Below, piece after piece: positions 41,391 to 52,708 of a stretch of DNA of 64,000 nucleotides; within the stretch, counting starts at the first letter, position 1, and each line of letters opens with the position of its first letter. The notes under the pieces are model-generated. The model was not told the origin of the DNA. It did no database searches and saw only the letters and a list, made by a program, of their open reading frames with translations. A program made the translations under genes and the position numbers. Source of the stretch: Euborellia annulipes (Eukaryota; Arthropoda; Insecta; Dermaptera; Anisolabididae); assembly GCA_023213315.1 (NCBI GenBank), contig JAKCPI010001950.1, positions 16,883-80,882 of the forward strand, read 5' to 3'.

Positions 41391-44300
41391 ATGGAACGTT
41401 GGGCAGGCAAAGTAGCAGTTGTGACAGGTGCTTCGGCGGGTATTGGCGAGGCTATTTGCGAAGGACTTGTTAAGAATGGAGTCAAAGTGGTCGGATTGGC
41501 ACGAAGAGTCGAAAGGGTGCAGGTAGGAATTCAAATCAAAAACTTCCAAATTTTATAAAATATGAATATTTTAAAATAGTTTAATTTCATATCTTGTGAC
41601 TAAATTTTAAGAATTTTTTTTTTTTTACTAAATCATAAGCCCGACACCACCCACTTTGGATCAGATATATCGTAATAAATATGTTCAAGATTCCAAAGAG
41701 ATTATAATATAATTAGAAGCAATGGCCGCCTAGGCGGCCATTGCTGAAAGCGCGCCTACAGCGGGCTTTTTATTATTTCAATCTACCTGCTTGATGATTT
41801 GTTTACATTTATATAATACATAAATGCAAAGAAACCATAAATATTTATCCATACATTTCCTTTGGGGGAAATCGTAACTTCAGTAATTAATATTTCAAAA
41901 ACGTATAGGAATTTCGGGACGAAAATAATTTTCCTATAATTCCTAGGAAAACTTTTAAGTCTTCTTCCTAAATTTTGTTTAAAACAGGGCAGCCAAAAAC
42001 AAACAGTTGAATGAATTTTTTTATATAAAGCATAAAAAACTCAGTTGTAAAAAAAAAAAAAAAATTAGCAAAGTAAATTGAATACACGCCATTTCAATAT
42101 CTCAGAATTCTTTCTCGAAGAGATTATTTCAATGATCAAACAAACAATTATATCAAAAAATTCATTTGTTAAGCAACAAAAGATTATAAAATTAAAAAAA
42201 TATTTATTTTATAATAGTGTAACTAGCTACAAGAGCGAGCTCTTGTAGCTAGTATATGATATAATAAATTATATAAATCATTTATGCATTTTATTATTTA
42301 ATATTTATTAGGCTTATATGAAATAAGAATATCTATCGATTGACCTTTAATGAAGTGCCAGACATTGATAAGATAAATAGGAAAAAAAATCTAATTTTTT
42401 ATCAGACTCTATACTATCATAATTTATTTGTTTAGTTATGTAAATATAAATCTCATAAAAAATAGCCTATAAATAAATAATAGTAAAAAAACTAGATAAA
42501 TTATATTAGATAGGCTAAGAATTTGCGAATTTTTTTTTATTTACTTTGCGACATCTGAAACCATTTAGATCCCGTCCCCATTTTTCTAATTAATTGATAT
42601 CCAATGTAATGTTGAAAGATTTTCCTCGCTTGGGAGGGAAAGCAAACCCCTGACACCTAGCAGAAGAAGCGAGTGTTCTACCACTGTGATACGACCAGTC
42701 ACACCAGATTAGCTCCCCCCTCTCCCCGAGAAACTCCTCTGGATCCGCCCTTGGCATTAACCTCGTTAACATAAAATTATTTTTTGTTTAGGCCTTGGCT
42801 GCTAAACTGAAGGGTAAAAAAGGAGAACTCCATGCCGTGAAATGTGACGTCTCCAAAGAAGAAGAAATAGTTTCAGCATTCAAATGGGTCGAAGATAAAT
42901 TGGGTGCTTTGCATATTCTAGTCAACAATGCTGGGGTCATCTACGAGACTACCTTCCAATGTAATTAATTTTTTCAAAACATTCTTAATTTCAAAAGTCC
43001 GTGTTTATCAGAAATGGGCAAATTTTTATGGGAAAAATTAAATTTAAACTATATTTGATGGGCACTAGTTGAAATATTATAAATATAGGTATATATGAAG
43101 TTTGATCAAATCAAATTCAATAAAACTATTTCTCAAGTTTATGTCTTTCAAGTAGTTATTATCGAAATAGCCGGGGGGGCAAATAAAAAAGTATTTATTA
43201 GCCTTGAGTAAGTGTTATGTTGAGTTTGATTTTATCAAAATTTACCTGTTCGTATATTTATTAAGAAATAGACAATATTTTCGCAAAAAAAACTTGTATC
43301 AATTATCAAAATTTTTTTTTAATTAATGAAAAATAGAGAAAATGGGGAAGGGGTAAAGGCCACCTTCTTGACGTTTAAACTTTTTTTTGTAAGGTGAAAA
43401 TTTTGAAATTACTTTTATCCGAATACAAAATCATATAAAAAATTATATTGTCCTTTATATTCTATTCAAGCACAAAATGGACAAAGTCCAATTTATTTAA
43501 ATTTTAGCGTCACTATATATGTAAAATAAATTTATCAGGCCAGATAATTTATTTACAAAACTTTTTTATTCAATAAAATCTTTTAATTAATTTAATATTG
43601 TTTTCTGGCTTTGGCTTGTGAACAATTCATTAAAAGAAATAATTGTTCTACATATAATAATATTGTTTTCCAGCTGGCGAATCGGACAAATGGCGGCAGA
43701 TGTTTGATGTGAATGTAATTGGTTTGTCCATATGTAATCGAGAGGCTCTCCGGGCGATGCTTAAGCACAAAGTCAATGATGGACATTTCGTACACATCAA
43801 TAGGTAGTTTCATATAATAATCTAATAATTTAATCAAGAGATAATATATTATTTTCGTTGTTTATTTTCAGTATTGCCGGACATTCACCTCCACTTTTTA
43901 TTCCATTTACGTTATATTTCTCAACAAAACATGCTGTGACTGTAATCAACGAAGGTCTCCGAAGGGAGCTTAAAGAACTCAAGACTAAAATTCGAACTAC
44001 CGTGAGTTGTTATTATTATTTTACAAAAATAGAATTGCATATCAAATTTATTATAATTATTTTTTTTAGAGTATTAGTCCCGGTTATGTGGACACAGAGA
44101 TTCTCAAATTGGGTAACATGAAGTCGGATATGGGCGAGGAGACAAAGAGTTGGCCAGCTCTTCAATCGAAAGATATCGCTGATGGGGTCATCTACGCTTT
44201 AGGCGCACCTCCACATGTCAATGTGTGTATAAATAAAAAATAATATAAATTCCTATGATATAATACATAATACTCTTGTTTCAATGGAAACTTTTCGTAA

Positions 44301-44501
44301 AATTTTTAAAACCAAACAAATTTTGAAAAACATTATTAATCGAATTTGCAAACATTAATCAATCTGAATTAAAAGAGACGATCTTTTAAATAAATAACGG
44401 GTAATCAATAATGACAAAATATGTTGAATGGATTAAGTAAAATTTTAATATTGTTTCAGGTATTCGAGTTAACCATCAAGCCTTTGGACGAAGTGTATTA
44501 A
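41391..44501 (+). CDS. SDR gene 3: NADP-dependent farnesol dehydrogenase/DHRS11-like, complete
   Basis: Six exons: 41391-41522, 42792-42960, 43674-43803, 43872-44001, 44070-44222, 44460-44501. All introns are GT-AG; joined length 756 nt, 251 aa. Starts [19 protein letters not shown] (TGxxxGxG at 12-19), GLARR 35-39, NNAG 89-92. Catalytic residues are Asn114, Ser144 (codon split by an intron), Tyr159 and Lys163; SPGYVDT is at 190-196 and the C-terminus is [13 protein letters not shown]. Compared with gene 2 it has an extra intron after codon 44, and a different loop before the active Tyr ([15 protein letters not shown] against PVVKQMLGCSMYYASKH), which suggests another substrate range. No signal peptide. 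Polyadenylation signal AATAAA at 44594-44599. Confidence 0.94.
41719..42253. repeat. Hairpin-bounded repeat in SDR gene 3 intron 1
   Basis: Left: a perfect 26-bp palindrome at 41719-41744 centred on CCTAGG. Right: ACTAGCTACAAGAGC, GA, GCTCTTGTAGCTAGT at 42222-42253. Between them (41790-41990) is a copy of the arm sequence found at 548-826 and 6712-6985. It may be one element with a hairpin at each end. Confidence 0.55.
42545..42705 (-). mobile_element. tRNA-derived SINE, family B, second copy
   Basis: GACATCTGAAACCATTTAGA, CTCGCTTGGGAGGGAAAGC and CGAGTGTTCTACCACTGTG match the copy at 39115-39272. It runs into a GACCAGTCACACCAG piece of the R1 hairpin. It lies 90 bp before SDR gene 3 exon 2. 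Confidence 0.7.
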
Positions 44502-44593
44502 AGTTTGCTTATAAAATGCAAATATAATTATAGATTGTATTATTTAATTTATGTGATAATAATATTAAATGTAAAAAAAAATAATTAAAAATC

Positions 44594-44599
44594 AATAAA
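44594..44599 (+). promoter_or_regulatory. Polyadenylation signal of SDR gene 3
   Basis: AATAAA 93 nt after the stop codon. Confidence 0.6.
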
Positions 44600-44672
44600 T
44601 ATTTTAAATATGAATATTATTTAATTGTTGTATTTACTTTTTAACACATCTCTTTAATAAATGTTTAGCTCT

Positions 44673-44812
44673 GCCTGGACCCCAATATATTGATATATAT
44701 TTTCATAATAACGGTTATGGTAAAAAGTCTTAAAAGGCCTAAGACTGAGTGTATGTGTGTGTGTGAATGTGAGTGTGAATGGAAAAAAGTGTGAGTGTTA
44801 AAAAAAAAAAAA
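44673..44812 (+). mobile_element. SINE family A, 3' half
   Basis: CTGCCTGGACCCCAATATAT, AACGGTTATGGTAAAAAGTC, TGTGAATGTGAGTGTGAATG, poly(A). The head is missing. Confidence 0.75.
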
Positions 44813-45080
44813 TATTTAGCTCAGAGGTATAATTGTTAAGATAAGTCTCTATTAAATCCCCTTCCTGCCGGTGATATTATATTAATTCCAAGACGAAAAA
44901 ATTCGAAACAAAAATGTCTCAAAAATTTGGGAAGAATCAAGAACGAATAGTAAAGTTTCGAGAAAGGTTGAGAAACTGTCAAGGGACTTGTAATGATTTA
45001 GAAAGTTTAGACAAATTTTATTAAATTGTAAAAATATGAATCTTTCAGGGGGAAATAGAAGCTTTTTGGCATCAGAGGCT

Positions 45081-45376
45081 ATATGGACCCTGTTATGCAA
45101 TGGTGTGTCAAAGACCAAACATCGAGTGTTGAGAAAATCAACGATAAAGTTTTTTTTTAGACGAGGACAAATGGAAGAGATAAAGTTTTTTGTTTACATT
45201 GGATTATATATAATTTTTGTTGTCAATTGTGCAAGTAACATTAAATATAAATTTTTTTTTAGGACATATTTCATAAAAAATACTATTAATTAAAGCATTT
45301 GAAACAATATTACGTGCTTAACTCAATTTTGAATTTTTTGGTCTTTGATACACCATTGCATAACAGGGTCCATATA
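45081..45376. mobile_element. MITE, inverted second copy of 31619-31883
   Basis: Ends ATATGGACCCTGTTATGCAA and TTGCATAACAGGGTCCATAT. The internal order is reversed relative to the copy upstream of gene 2. Confidence 0.78.
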
Positions 45377-45544
45377 TGAATACCTAATCATCCCCCTCCC
45401 CTCTACCTACTCTCTTTTAAGTTGAAGTGTTGTTCTTTTTCTATCATTTTATTAAAAATTCAAAATACTTTGGCAAAATTTAGGAAATATACAATTAGAG
45501 AGTTATTAAGAGTAACCATTTAGAAGAGTTTGGTTGAGTTTGAG

Positions 45545-45930
45545 AGCAAAATGAGAATATACATTTGAAAGAACATCTAAAAAATAATTGATTTTTGAAT
45601 CAAAATCGTTAGAGCAAATTTTGATAAAATCGAAAAATCTGAAAAACTACATCAGTAAAATGCTAGTACATTTTGGCCGATTTTGTTTAAAAGCTTATTT
45701 TCACGCTCCAGGGGGGGGGGGGTGTCTAACTTAAATATAAAATTTCAGCCTCGAAGCTCAATTCCTTCATGCTTTAAATTGCACACAGGCACACACAGAC
45801 AATGTTTGAGAAACCACTTTTTAGGATTCAAGGGATCTCAAAACGTGTATATCCATCAAAATCTCGACATCGAATTTTTGACATGAATTCAATACTTTCT
45901 CTCTATATATACAGTATAGGTAAGGTAAAG
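45545..45930 (-). mobile_element. R1 element, distal half
   Basis: GAACATCTAAAAAATAATTG, GTACATTTTGGCCGATTTTG, TCATGCTTTAAATTGCACAC, CGACATCGAATTTTTGACAT and the terminal ACTTTCTCTCTATATATACA ... GTAAAGTA. Confidence 0.82.
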
Positions 45931-46008
45931 TAAAAAACTTTTTTTTTTGGGAGGATCTTTTTAAAAAATATCTCTAGCTTCTCCCCCCTGGTGTTGCTGA
46001 AGTTGGTT

Positions 46009-46430
46009 TATTAAAGAGAAAAAAACGCTATATTTTCAGCAATTATTTTTAATTCGTTAGCAAGGCAATATTTCCAGATATTTCGGAGACCTATCGGCAC
46101 TCCTTCCTCAGTGGATTTCACCTCAATTCACCACATTACGACCTTTATAATTAAAACGCTTGGAAGCGACATGTTATTTGACTAGCAATTATTAATCATT
46201 CATAATTAATTCATTAATTCATTATATGAATCATTTGATCAAATGATTAATAATTGCTAGTCAAATAACATGTCGCTTCCAAGCGTTTTAATTATAAAGG
46301 TCGTAATGTGGTGAATTGAGGTGAAATCCACTGAGGAAGGAGTGCCGATAGGTCTCCGAAATATCTGGAAATATTGCCTTGCTAACGAATTAAAAATAAT
46401 TGCTGAAAATATAGCGTTTTTTTCTCTTTA
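46009..46430. repeat. Near-perfect palindrome with CTGAGGAA-GAAATATC motif in both arms
   Basis: Arms 46009-46196 and 46238-46426 are almost identical inverses. The right arm at 46331-46365 reads CTGAGGAA, GGAG ... CTCC, GAAATATC; the left arm carries the same on the minus strand (46111-46079). GAAATATC replaces GAAACGTC. No target duplication is visible. Confidence 0.82.
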
Positions 46431-46479
46431 AATTATAGAATATATACATTTTAAAATATTTTTGTTTCTTGGAGAAGCG

Positions 46480-46748
46480 AGTTTTTTTTTTTTTTTTTTT
46501 TAAACATTCACACTTTTTTCTCATTCACACTCACAATCACACAGTCTTTTAGACAACTTAGGCCATTTAAGACTTTAAACGGTATCCGTTATTTATTATT
46601 ATACATATTGGGGTCCAGGCATTCTTATATAAGCCATTTGGTATCCAAATGCCTTATATATATAAAATCATCGGACTGCCTGGGGTCCGAACCCGCGACG
46701 TTTGGTATACGAGGTTAGCACGCTAACCTCTACGCCAAGCCCTGAAGG
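46480..46748 (-). mobile_element. SINE family A, full length
   Basis: T-run, CACTTTTTTCTCATTCACAC, TTTTAGACAACTTAGGCC, TTGGGGTCCAGGCATTC, the CATTTGGTATCCAAATG palindrome, ACCCGCGACGTTTGG and CTCTACGCCAAGCCCTGAAG. Confidence 0.88.
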
Positions 46749-46764
46749 CGGAGGAGGGAGTGAA

Positions 46765-47010
46765 ATTATTTATATTTTGTTACCATGACAACCATTTCTC
46801 CTATCCTTCCCTATGAAGTACAAGAGTAAAGTTGTCTTCAGAATATTTCAATGGCAAAATGAGAATATACATTTTAAAGAGCATCTAAAAAATAGTCGAT
46901 TTTTGAATTTTAATCAAAATGGTTGGAGCGAATTTTGAGAAAATCGAAAAAAAAAAAACTGAAAAAGTACATCAGTAAAATACTAGTACTTTTTGGCCGA
47001 TTTTAATAGG
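46765..47010 (-). mobile_element. R1 element, middle part
   Basis: Begins TTTATATTTTGTTACCATGA (RFX-like site at 46777-46790), then AGCATCTAAAAAATAGTCG and AGTACATCAGTAAAATACTA. Both hairpin ends are absent. Confidence 0.8.
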
Positions 47011-47094
47011 TATAATAATTTTTGCAGGAGCCCAGCTTAGACACACCTGCCCAATGAGAGTTAAAATTTTTAACACAGAAGGTGCTCCTCTTTC

Positions 47095-47400
47095 CTTATC
47101 ACTAGGGCTCGGATTTCGCCCTATTTGCCTTTTTTTAATTTATGGCTTAAAATTTAGGCCAATATGATATGTATACGTTTCATGAAATTCTTAATAAAAT
47201 AAGAGGCATTTGTTAGTGCCTATAATGCCTATTTTGGCTGATTCTGGGTTTTAGTGCCTATTTCATCTATAAATGTCTTTTTTAGAGCCTATTTTATGTT
47301 CAAATAGCCAATTTCAATTTTTTACGAGCTAAATTTAAAATTTTTTTTAATTATCGAGAAAATATTTCAAGGGGGGTTAAAGGGGGTAATTACCCCCCCC
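47095..47400. mobile_element. Possible hAT fragment, one end only
   Basis: TAGGGCTCGGATTTCGCCC, then AT-rich sequence with repeated TTAGTGCCTAT/GTGCCTATTT words, ending near a poly(C) run at 47393. The matching end was not found. Confidence 0.35.
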
Positions 47401-47654
47401 CCCCGATATTTAAAAAAAATACTTTTTTTCGAAAAAAAAATAATTTATTTTTAATGTAAAATTTTAAAAATTAGTACTTAAAAATTTGATTTGTATTTAT
47501 ATTCTGGCAAACAAGTACAGAATGCGCCTTTAAATTACCGAAATTAAGAAAAAATTGTGTGCTGTGCGACCAGTCACTCCAGATTACCAAAAAGTGACAA
47601 AAATTTATTTCCCTTGGTTTGGCTACCAATCCAATTGAAATAAAATAAAAAAAA

Positions 47655-47935
47655 AGATTTTAAAAAAATGCTTTTATTTAAATTGAACTAAAAAGAGAGA
47701 AATAAGAATGAAATAATTTAATTGTTCTTGTTAAAATTTTTTAATATTTATGACTTAAAATAAAAGCGTGGGGCGCGAGCCTCGGAATCACTTCGAAGCG
47801 CCCCACGCTTTTATTTTAAGTCATAAATATTAAAAAATTTTAACAAGAACAATTAAATTATTTCTTTCTTATTTCTCTCTTTTTAGTTCAATTTAAATAA
47901 AAGCATTTTTTTTAAAATCTTTTTTTTTATTTTAT
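47655..47935. repeat. Palindrome with arms of about 120 bp
   Basis: CTTAAAATAAAAGCGTGGGG and CCCCACGCTTTTATTTTAAG flank a centre of about 25 bp at 47780-47800. The arms extend through AAGAACAATTAAATTATTTC on the right and the inverse on the left. A solo arm occurs at 15555-15668. Confidence 0.88.
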
Positions 47936-47984
47936 TTTTATTTTAAGCTTTTTAGTCTTTTAGTCTTATCAAAAATCATCAATA

Positions 47985-48960
47985 TGATAAAGTACCACAT
48001 TAGTTTGGCCTGTATTGATTTGGTTCAATTGAAAAATTATGCATTATCATAAAAAATGACTCGTAAATATCAAAATTCAAAACTATAGTTAATAGGGCCT
48101 TATTTGCGTGAGGCTTCAAATAAAGTACCACATTAGTTTGGTCTATTTTGATCAAAACCACCATATATAGTGGCGTCATCAAAAATGACTCTTAAGTATT
48201 ACATTTCACACCTCTAGCCCATCGGGAAGTCTTTTGAAATTACATTAATTCGCGAAGGGTTTCAAATAAAGTACCACATTAGTTTGGTCTATTTTGATCA
48301 AAACCACCATATAGTGGCGTCATCAAAAATGACTCTTAAGTATTACATTTCACACCTCTAGCCCATCGGGAAGTCTTTTGCAATTACATTAATTCGCGAA
48401 GGGTTTCAAATAAAGTACCACATTAGTTTGGTCTATTTTGATCAAAACCACCATATAGTGGCGTCATCAAAAATGACTCTTAAGTATTACATTTCACACC
48501 TCTAGCCCATCGGGAAGTCTTTTGAAATTACATTAATTTGCGAAGGGTTTCAAATAAAGTACCACATTAGTTTGGTCTATTTTGATCAAAACCACCATAT
48601 AGTGGCGTCATCAAAAATGACTCTTAAGTATTACATTTCACACCTCTAGCCCATCGGGAAGTCTTTTGAAATTACATTAATTCGCGAAGGGTTTCAAATA
48701 AAGTACCACATTAGTTTGGTCTATTTTGATCAAAACCACCATATAGTGGCGTCATCAAAAATGACTCTTAAGTATTACATTTCACACCTCTAGCCCATCG
48801 GGAAGTCTTTTGAAATTACATTAATTCACGAAGGGTTTCAAATAAAGTACCACATTAGTTTGGTCCATTTTGGTAAAACCAAACTCACAATTTGCGTCAT
48901 CAAAAATGACTCTTAAATATCAAATTTCACACCTCTAGCTCATCGGGAAGTGTCCTTAAC
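47985..48960. repeat. Minisatellite, about 6.5 units of ~145 bp
   Basis: The unit phrase CAAATAAAGTACCACATTAG recurs at about 48117, 48262, 48406, 48551, 48695 and 48839. The central units are almost identical, and the first and last are diverged. Each contains the self-complementary TTTTGATCAAAA and the phrase CACCTCTAGCCCATCGGGAA. Confidence 0.92.
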
Positions 48961-49510
48961 AAAGCCATAAAGTTGGTGACCTTGAAAGAGTAAGTTAAAT
49001 AAAAGCATTTAATAATAAAAAAGCGGCCATAATTCAGAAAAAAATGAACTTCAAAATATAAAAACAACGTTTTGCACACTAATAATAGACTATATGTGGA
49101 CCTCAGTACAATAACTCATTTTTTTTTGCCCCCAACCCAAACCAGAGTTATAGAGCGCCAAAGTGGGCAAGGAGAGCTCAGTAACTTTTCTTTGCGTTTT
49201 AAGTCGATATTCATAAATTTTTTTTTCATATATTAATATTCATCCATTTTTAATGAATTTTTTTTTAAATCATAGAGAAATTAATCCTCTTTCTGAATAT
49301 ATTTTTGTTTTTCTTGTATTTTAGTTATTTATTTTTAAATAAATTTTTTTTGTAAATAAAAAAAGCAATATAAATTTTTTCAATTTCAAAAAAGTATATG
49401 GGATCCATGCGGATCCCCTAACAACATCAATAGATTCTGAAACTAGAATACATGTAGAACATGATTGCATCGAAACTTTTTGCCCGAATTTGCCCGCCGA
49501 ATTTTTATTA
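48961..49510. other. No gene seen
   Basis: AT-rich sequence with many homopolymer runs and no named repeat. Confidence 0.5.
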
Positions 49511-49511
49511 A

Positions 49512-50190
49512 TTTTTACTTTCTCTTACCTACATATATATGTAATATATATATAGAGAGAAAGTATTGGATTCATGTCAAAAATTCGATGTCGAGATTTT
49601 TGATGGATCTTCACGTTTTGAGGTCCCCTGAATCCAAAAAAGTGGTTTCGCGACATGGTCTGTCTGTCTGTGTGTTCGTGTGTCTGTGAACAAATTATCT
49701 CAAGAACGAAAAGAGCCAGGAGGTTGAAATTTTATATTTAAGTTAGGCACCCCCATGGGACGTGACACGAAGCTTTTGAACAAAATCGACCAAAGAAAGT
49801 ACTAGCACTTTACTGATGCACTTTTCAGTTTTTTTCGATTTTCTCAAAATTTGCTCCAACGATTTTTTTAAAAATTCAAAAATCAATTATTTTTTAGATT
49901 CTCTTTAAAAATGTATATTCGTCATTTTGTGATTGAAATCTTCTAGAAGCCCCATCTTGTACTCTTGTGCTTCATAGAGAAGATAGGAGAAATGGTTTGC
50001 CATGGTATCCAAAATATAAATATTTTGCCATACTTATAAATTTTACATCTTGAAAATCGAATGTACCCTACTGTCGGAAACTAAATAATGTCGACACAAA
50101 AAATCTGGTGTGACAGAAGCACAGTACACAACATTCGATTACCGAAGGTAAGAGAAAGTTGTGTGCTGTGCGCCAGTCACACCAGATTTT
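49512..50190 (+). mobile_element. R1 element, complete copy
   Basis: Left hairpin 49515-49564, GTCAAAAATTCGATGTCGAG, TG microsatellite, CTCAAGAACGAAAAGAGCC, AAGCTTTTGAACAAAATCG, a degraded RFX-like site near 49998, and right hairpin CTGGTGTGACAGAAGC ... GTCACACCAG (50105-50182). Confidence 0.88.
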
Positions 50191-50359
50191 TTTATAATTA
50201 AATCGGCAGAAAACAAATGATTTCCGTCAAACCATATCAACTTCTCTCTGGCTTTACAGATAATATTGAAACGTGACAAAGGGCTGACTGACAAAATAAA
50301 ACCTGGCTCATTATTAGTATGACCATATAATTTTATGATTGCCTCAGATTTCGAAATCT

Positions 50360-51190
50360 TTTGAAAAATCTGAGTGTGACCGCGCACAGCACACAATCTC
50401 TTTACCCTTCGGTAAGAGAAAGTTGTGCACTGGCTGGTCACACGCAGATTTTTGTGTCGAGATCATTTAGTTTCCCATAGCACCTTAGTTTCAAACTTGC
50501 ATTTTAAATGTTGATTGCTTGAAATAAACTATGGTTATTTTTCAAAATTTTAATCTCATATTTGGACATTTTATACACAATATAGATTCGTAAATAAATA
50601 CAAAATTTCATAAGAATTGGAAAAAAAATTTTAAATGCGTAAAAAGTTCCAGAGGGGACCCCCTTTTGAATCGAAATTAACAGGCAAATCCCTATAGGAA
50701 ATTAACATTGGCCAAATGCGAAGATAAGGTAGAAAAATTTAAAACGCGTAGAAAGAGAGAAGATAGTTTTGTGAGAGAGAGAGAGATATGTTTTCTCCGA
50801 AAAAAAAAAAAAGTGGGGCGTTTAAATAATAATTGGATTTTTAATCTAATAAAAAAAGAAAAAGATTTAAATTCGGTTACCATGGCAACCATTTATTTCT
50901 CCTATCTTTCCTATGAAGCACAAGAGTAAAGTGAGCTTCAAACAAATTTGAGGGCAAAACGAGAATATACATTTGAAAGAGCATCTAAAAAATAATTGAT
51001 TTTTGTATTTTAATCAAAATCGTTAGAGCGAATTTTGAGAAATCGAAAAAAACTGAAAAAGTACATCCAGTAAAGTACTAGTACTTTTTGGCCGATTTTG
51101 ATTAAAAGCTTATTTTGTCGGTCCCGGGGGTGTTTAACTTAAATATAAAATTTCAGCCTCATAGCTCAATTCCTTCATGCTTAAAATTGA

Positions 51191-51233
<43 letters not shown>

Positions 51234-51390
51234 GACAGACAGACCATGTCGCGAAAACCACTTTTTTGGATTCAGGGGACCTCAAAACGTGAAGATCCAT
51301 CAAAATCTCGACATCGAATTTTTGACATGAAACCAATACTTTCTCTCTATATATATATTACATATATACATAGGTAAGAGAAAGTAAAAA
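50360..51390 (-). mobile_element. R1 element, long variant
   Basis: Hairpin CTGAGTGTGACCGC ... GTCACACGCAG (50368-50446), then about 400 bp not present in the standard form (from TCGAGATCATTTAGTTTCCC through GTTCCAGAGGGGACCCCC), then RFX-like GTTACCATGGCAAC at 50876-50889, GTACTAGTACT, a CA microsatellite at 51200-51230 and the distal hairpin. The 400-bp block recurs at 54700-56000. Confidence 0.82.
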
Positions 51391-51956
51391 TAATCTATGA
51401 AAAGGGAATACTATTGAATATTTGAAAATTTCATCTTTTTCTTGTTCATATTCTTTATTAACATTATTGAAATGACTATATTATATTTGTATACAAGTGG
51501 CAAAGCCCCCCTGGACCGCCCTTGGAGCCTTCGGATCTAAGTTTACCGGGTATTCTTATCACTGTTTGGAAATTTAGCACTTGCCTCATAACCGACGCAA
51601 AAAATTTCCCTCTCCCATTTGAAGTTTAAAATTTCCCCTTCCACTTCTTCTGTCTCTGGCCAATCAGTTAGAGAGAGTGAGTAAACAGGTCTATAAAACC
51701 GAAGTCAGTGGCTATTGCGTTTTATATTATAGTAAATATATTTATTTTTAATTTTATATTAATATTTTTTTTTTGAAATTTGTTATTTTTAAAATTAAAA
51801 GTGACTGATGGGCATGGGCGTAACTAGGGGATTTGGGCTGGGCCCAGCGTATCAATAGGAAAATGGTATTGAGTAATTTGTCGAGTGGCTCAGGCTCCAA
51901 GGTTCATATTTGCTATTATTAAAATTTTTAAAATAGAGATTTGATCTTTTCACCAG

Positions 51957-52135
51957 CGTCGAGGTGAAATCAAAAAAATGCGCCTCGCTTTTCTGATTTA
52001 TATAAAAGCGAGGATATATGAAACAAATAAAATTCTGTAGGGGTTTTATTTAAGTGAAAATATTTCCTCGCTTTTATATAAATCAGAAAAGCGAGGCGCA
52101 TTTTTTTGATTTCACCTCGACGCTGGGCAAAAATA
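51957..52135. repeat. Inverted repeat with ~65-bp arms
   Basis: GCGTCGAGGTGAAATCAAAA ... TTATATAAAAGCGAGG is inverted at 52067-52131 (CCTCGCTTTTATATAAATCA ... CACCTCGACGC). The spacer is about 50 bp. Unassigned. Confidence 0.85.
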
Positions 52136-52708
52136 ATGCGAGGCGCCCCTTTTTGCATCTCCGATGTTTTTGGCTGAGATATATTGTTATAATAAATTTA
52201 TATTATATTATCCAGCGGAGATATTATTAATAAAAAAATACAAATAGTGAGTTTGTAATTTCGGTTGCCTATCTATCAGAATTCAACAACTAATTACACA
52301 AGACTATTAAATTCCTTAAGGTGTCCTTAAATTCATATTAATATGAAAATTATGACTTCTTATTCATTAGTATCAGACCTGACTCGTTGTGGTTACTATG
52401 AGGAGTAACTTTCATGAGAATAATACTTACTGAGATGGTTTCCCGTTTCCTTCCTCAGGAGAAAGCATCTCAGTTGATTAATTTTTTGCCAGGAAGTGGA
52501 CTTGAACTCAAGTTGTCTTGGTCAACTAACCCTTAACTTCTTTATCACCTTGACTAATCATCTCCTTATATTTATAAATATTTCATATTTTTTGATCCAT
52601 TTCGATCATTCAATCATATTGACTAAAATTGAAAGTACATTTTCTTATAAATAAAATTTTTTACCGCCAAATAATTATTAGTTATTACTAAAAAAAACTT
52701 TTTATTTA

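Noticed and set aside
41397..41549. Minus-strand ORF over SDR gene 3 exon 1
   Set aside because: Shadow of the real exon, whose plus-strand translation has the full cofactor motif.
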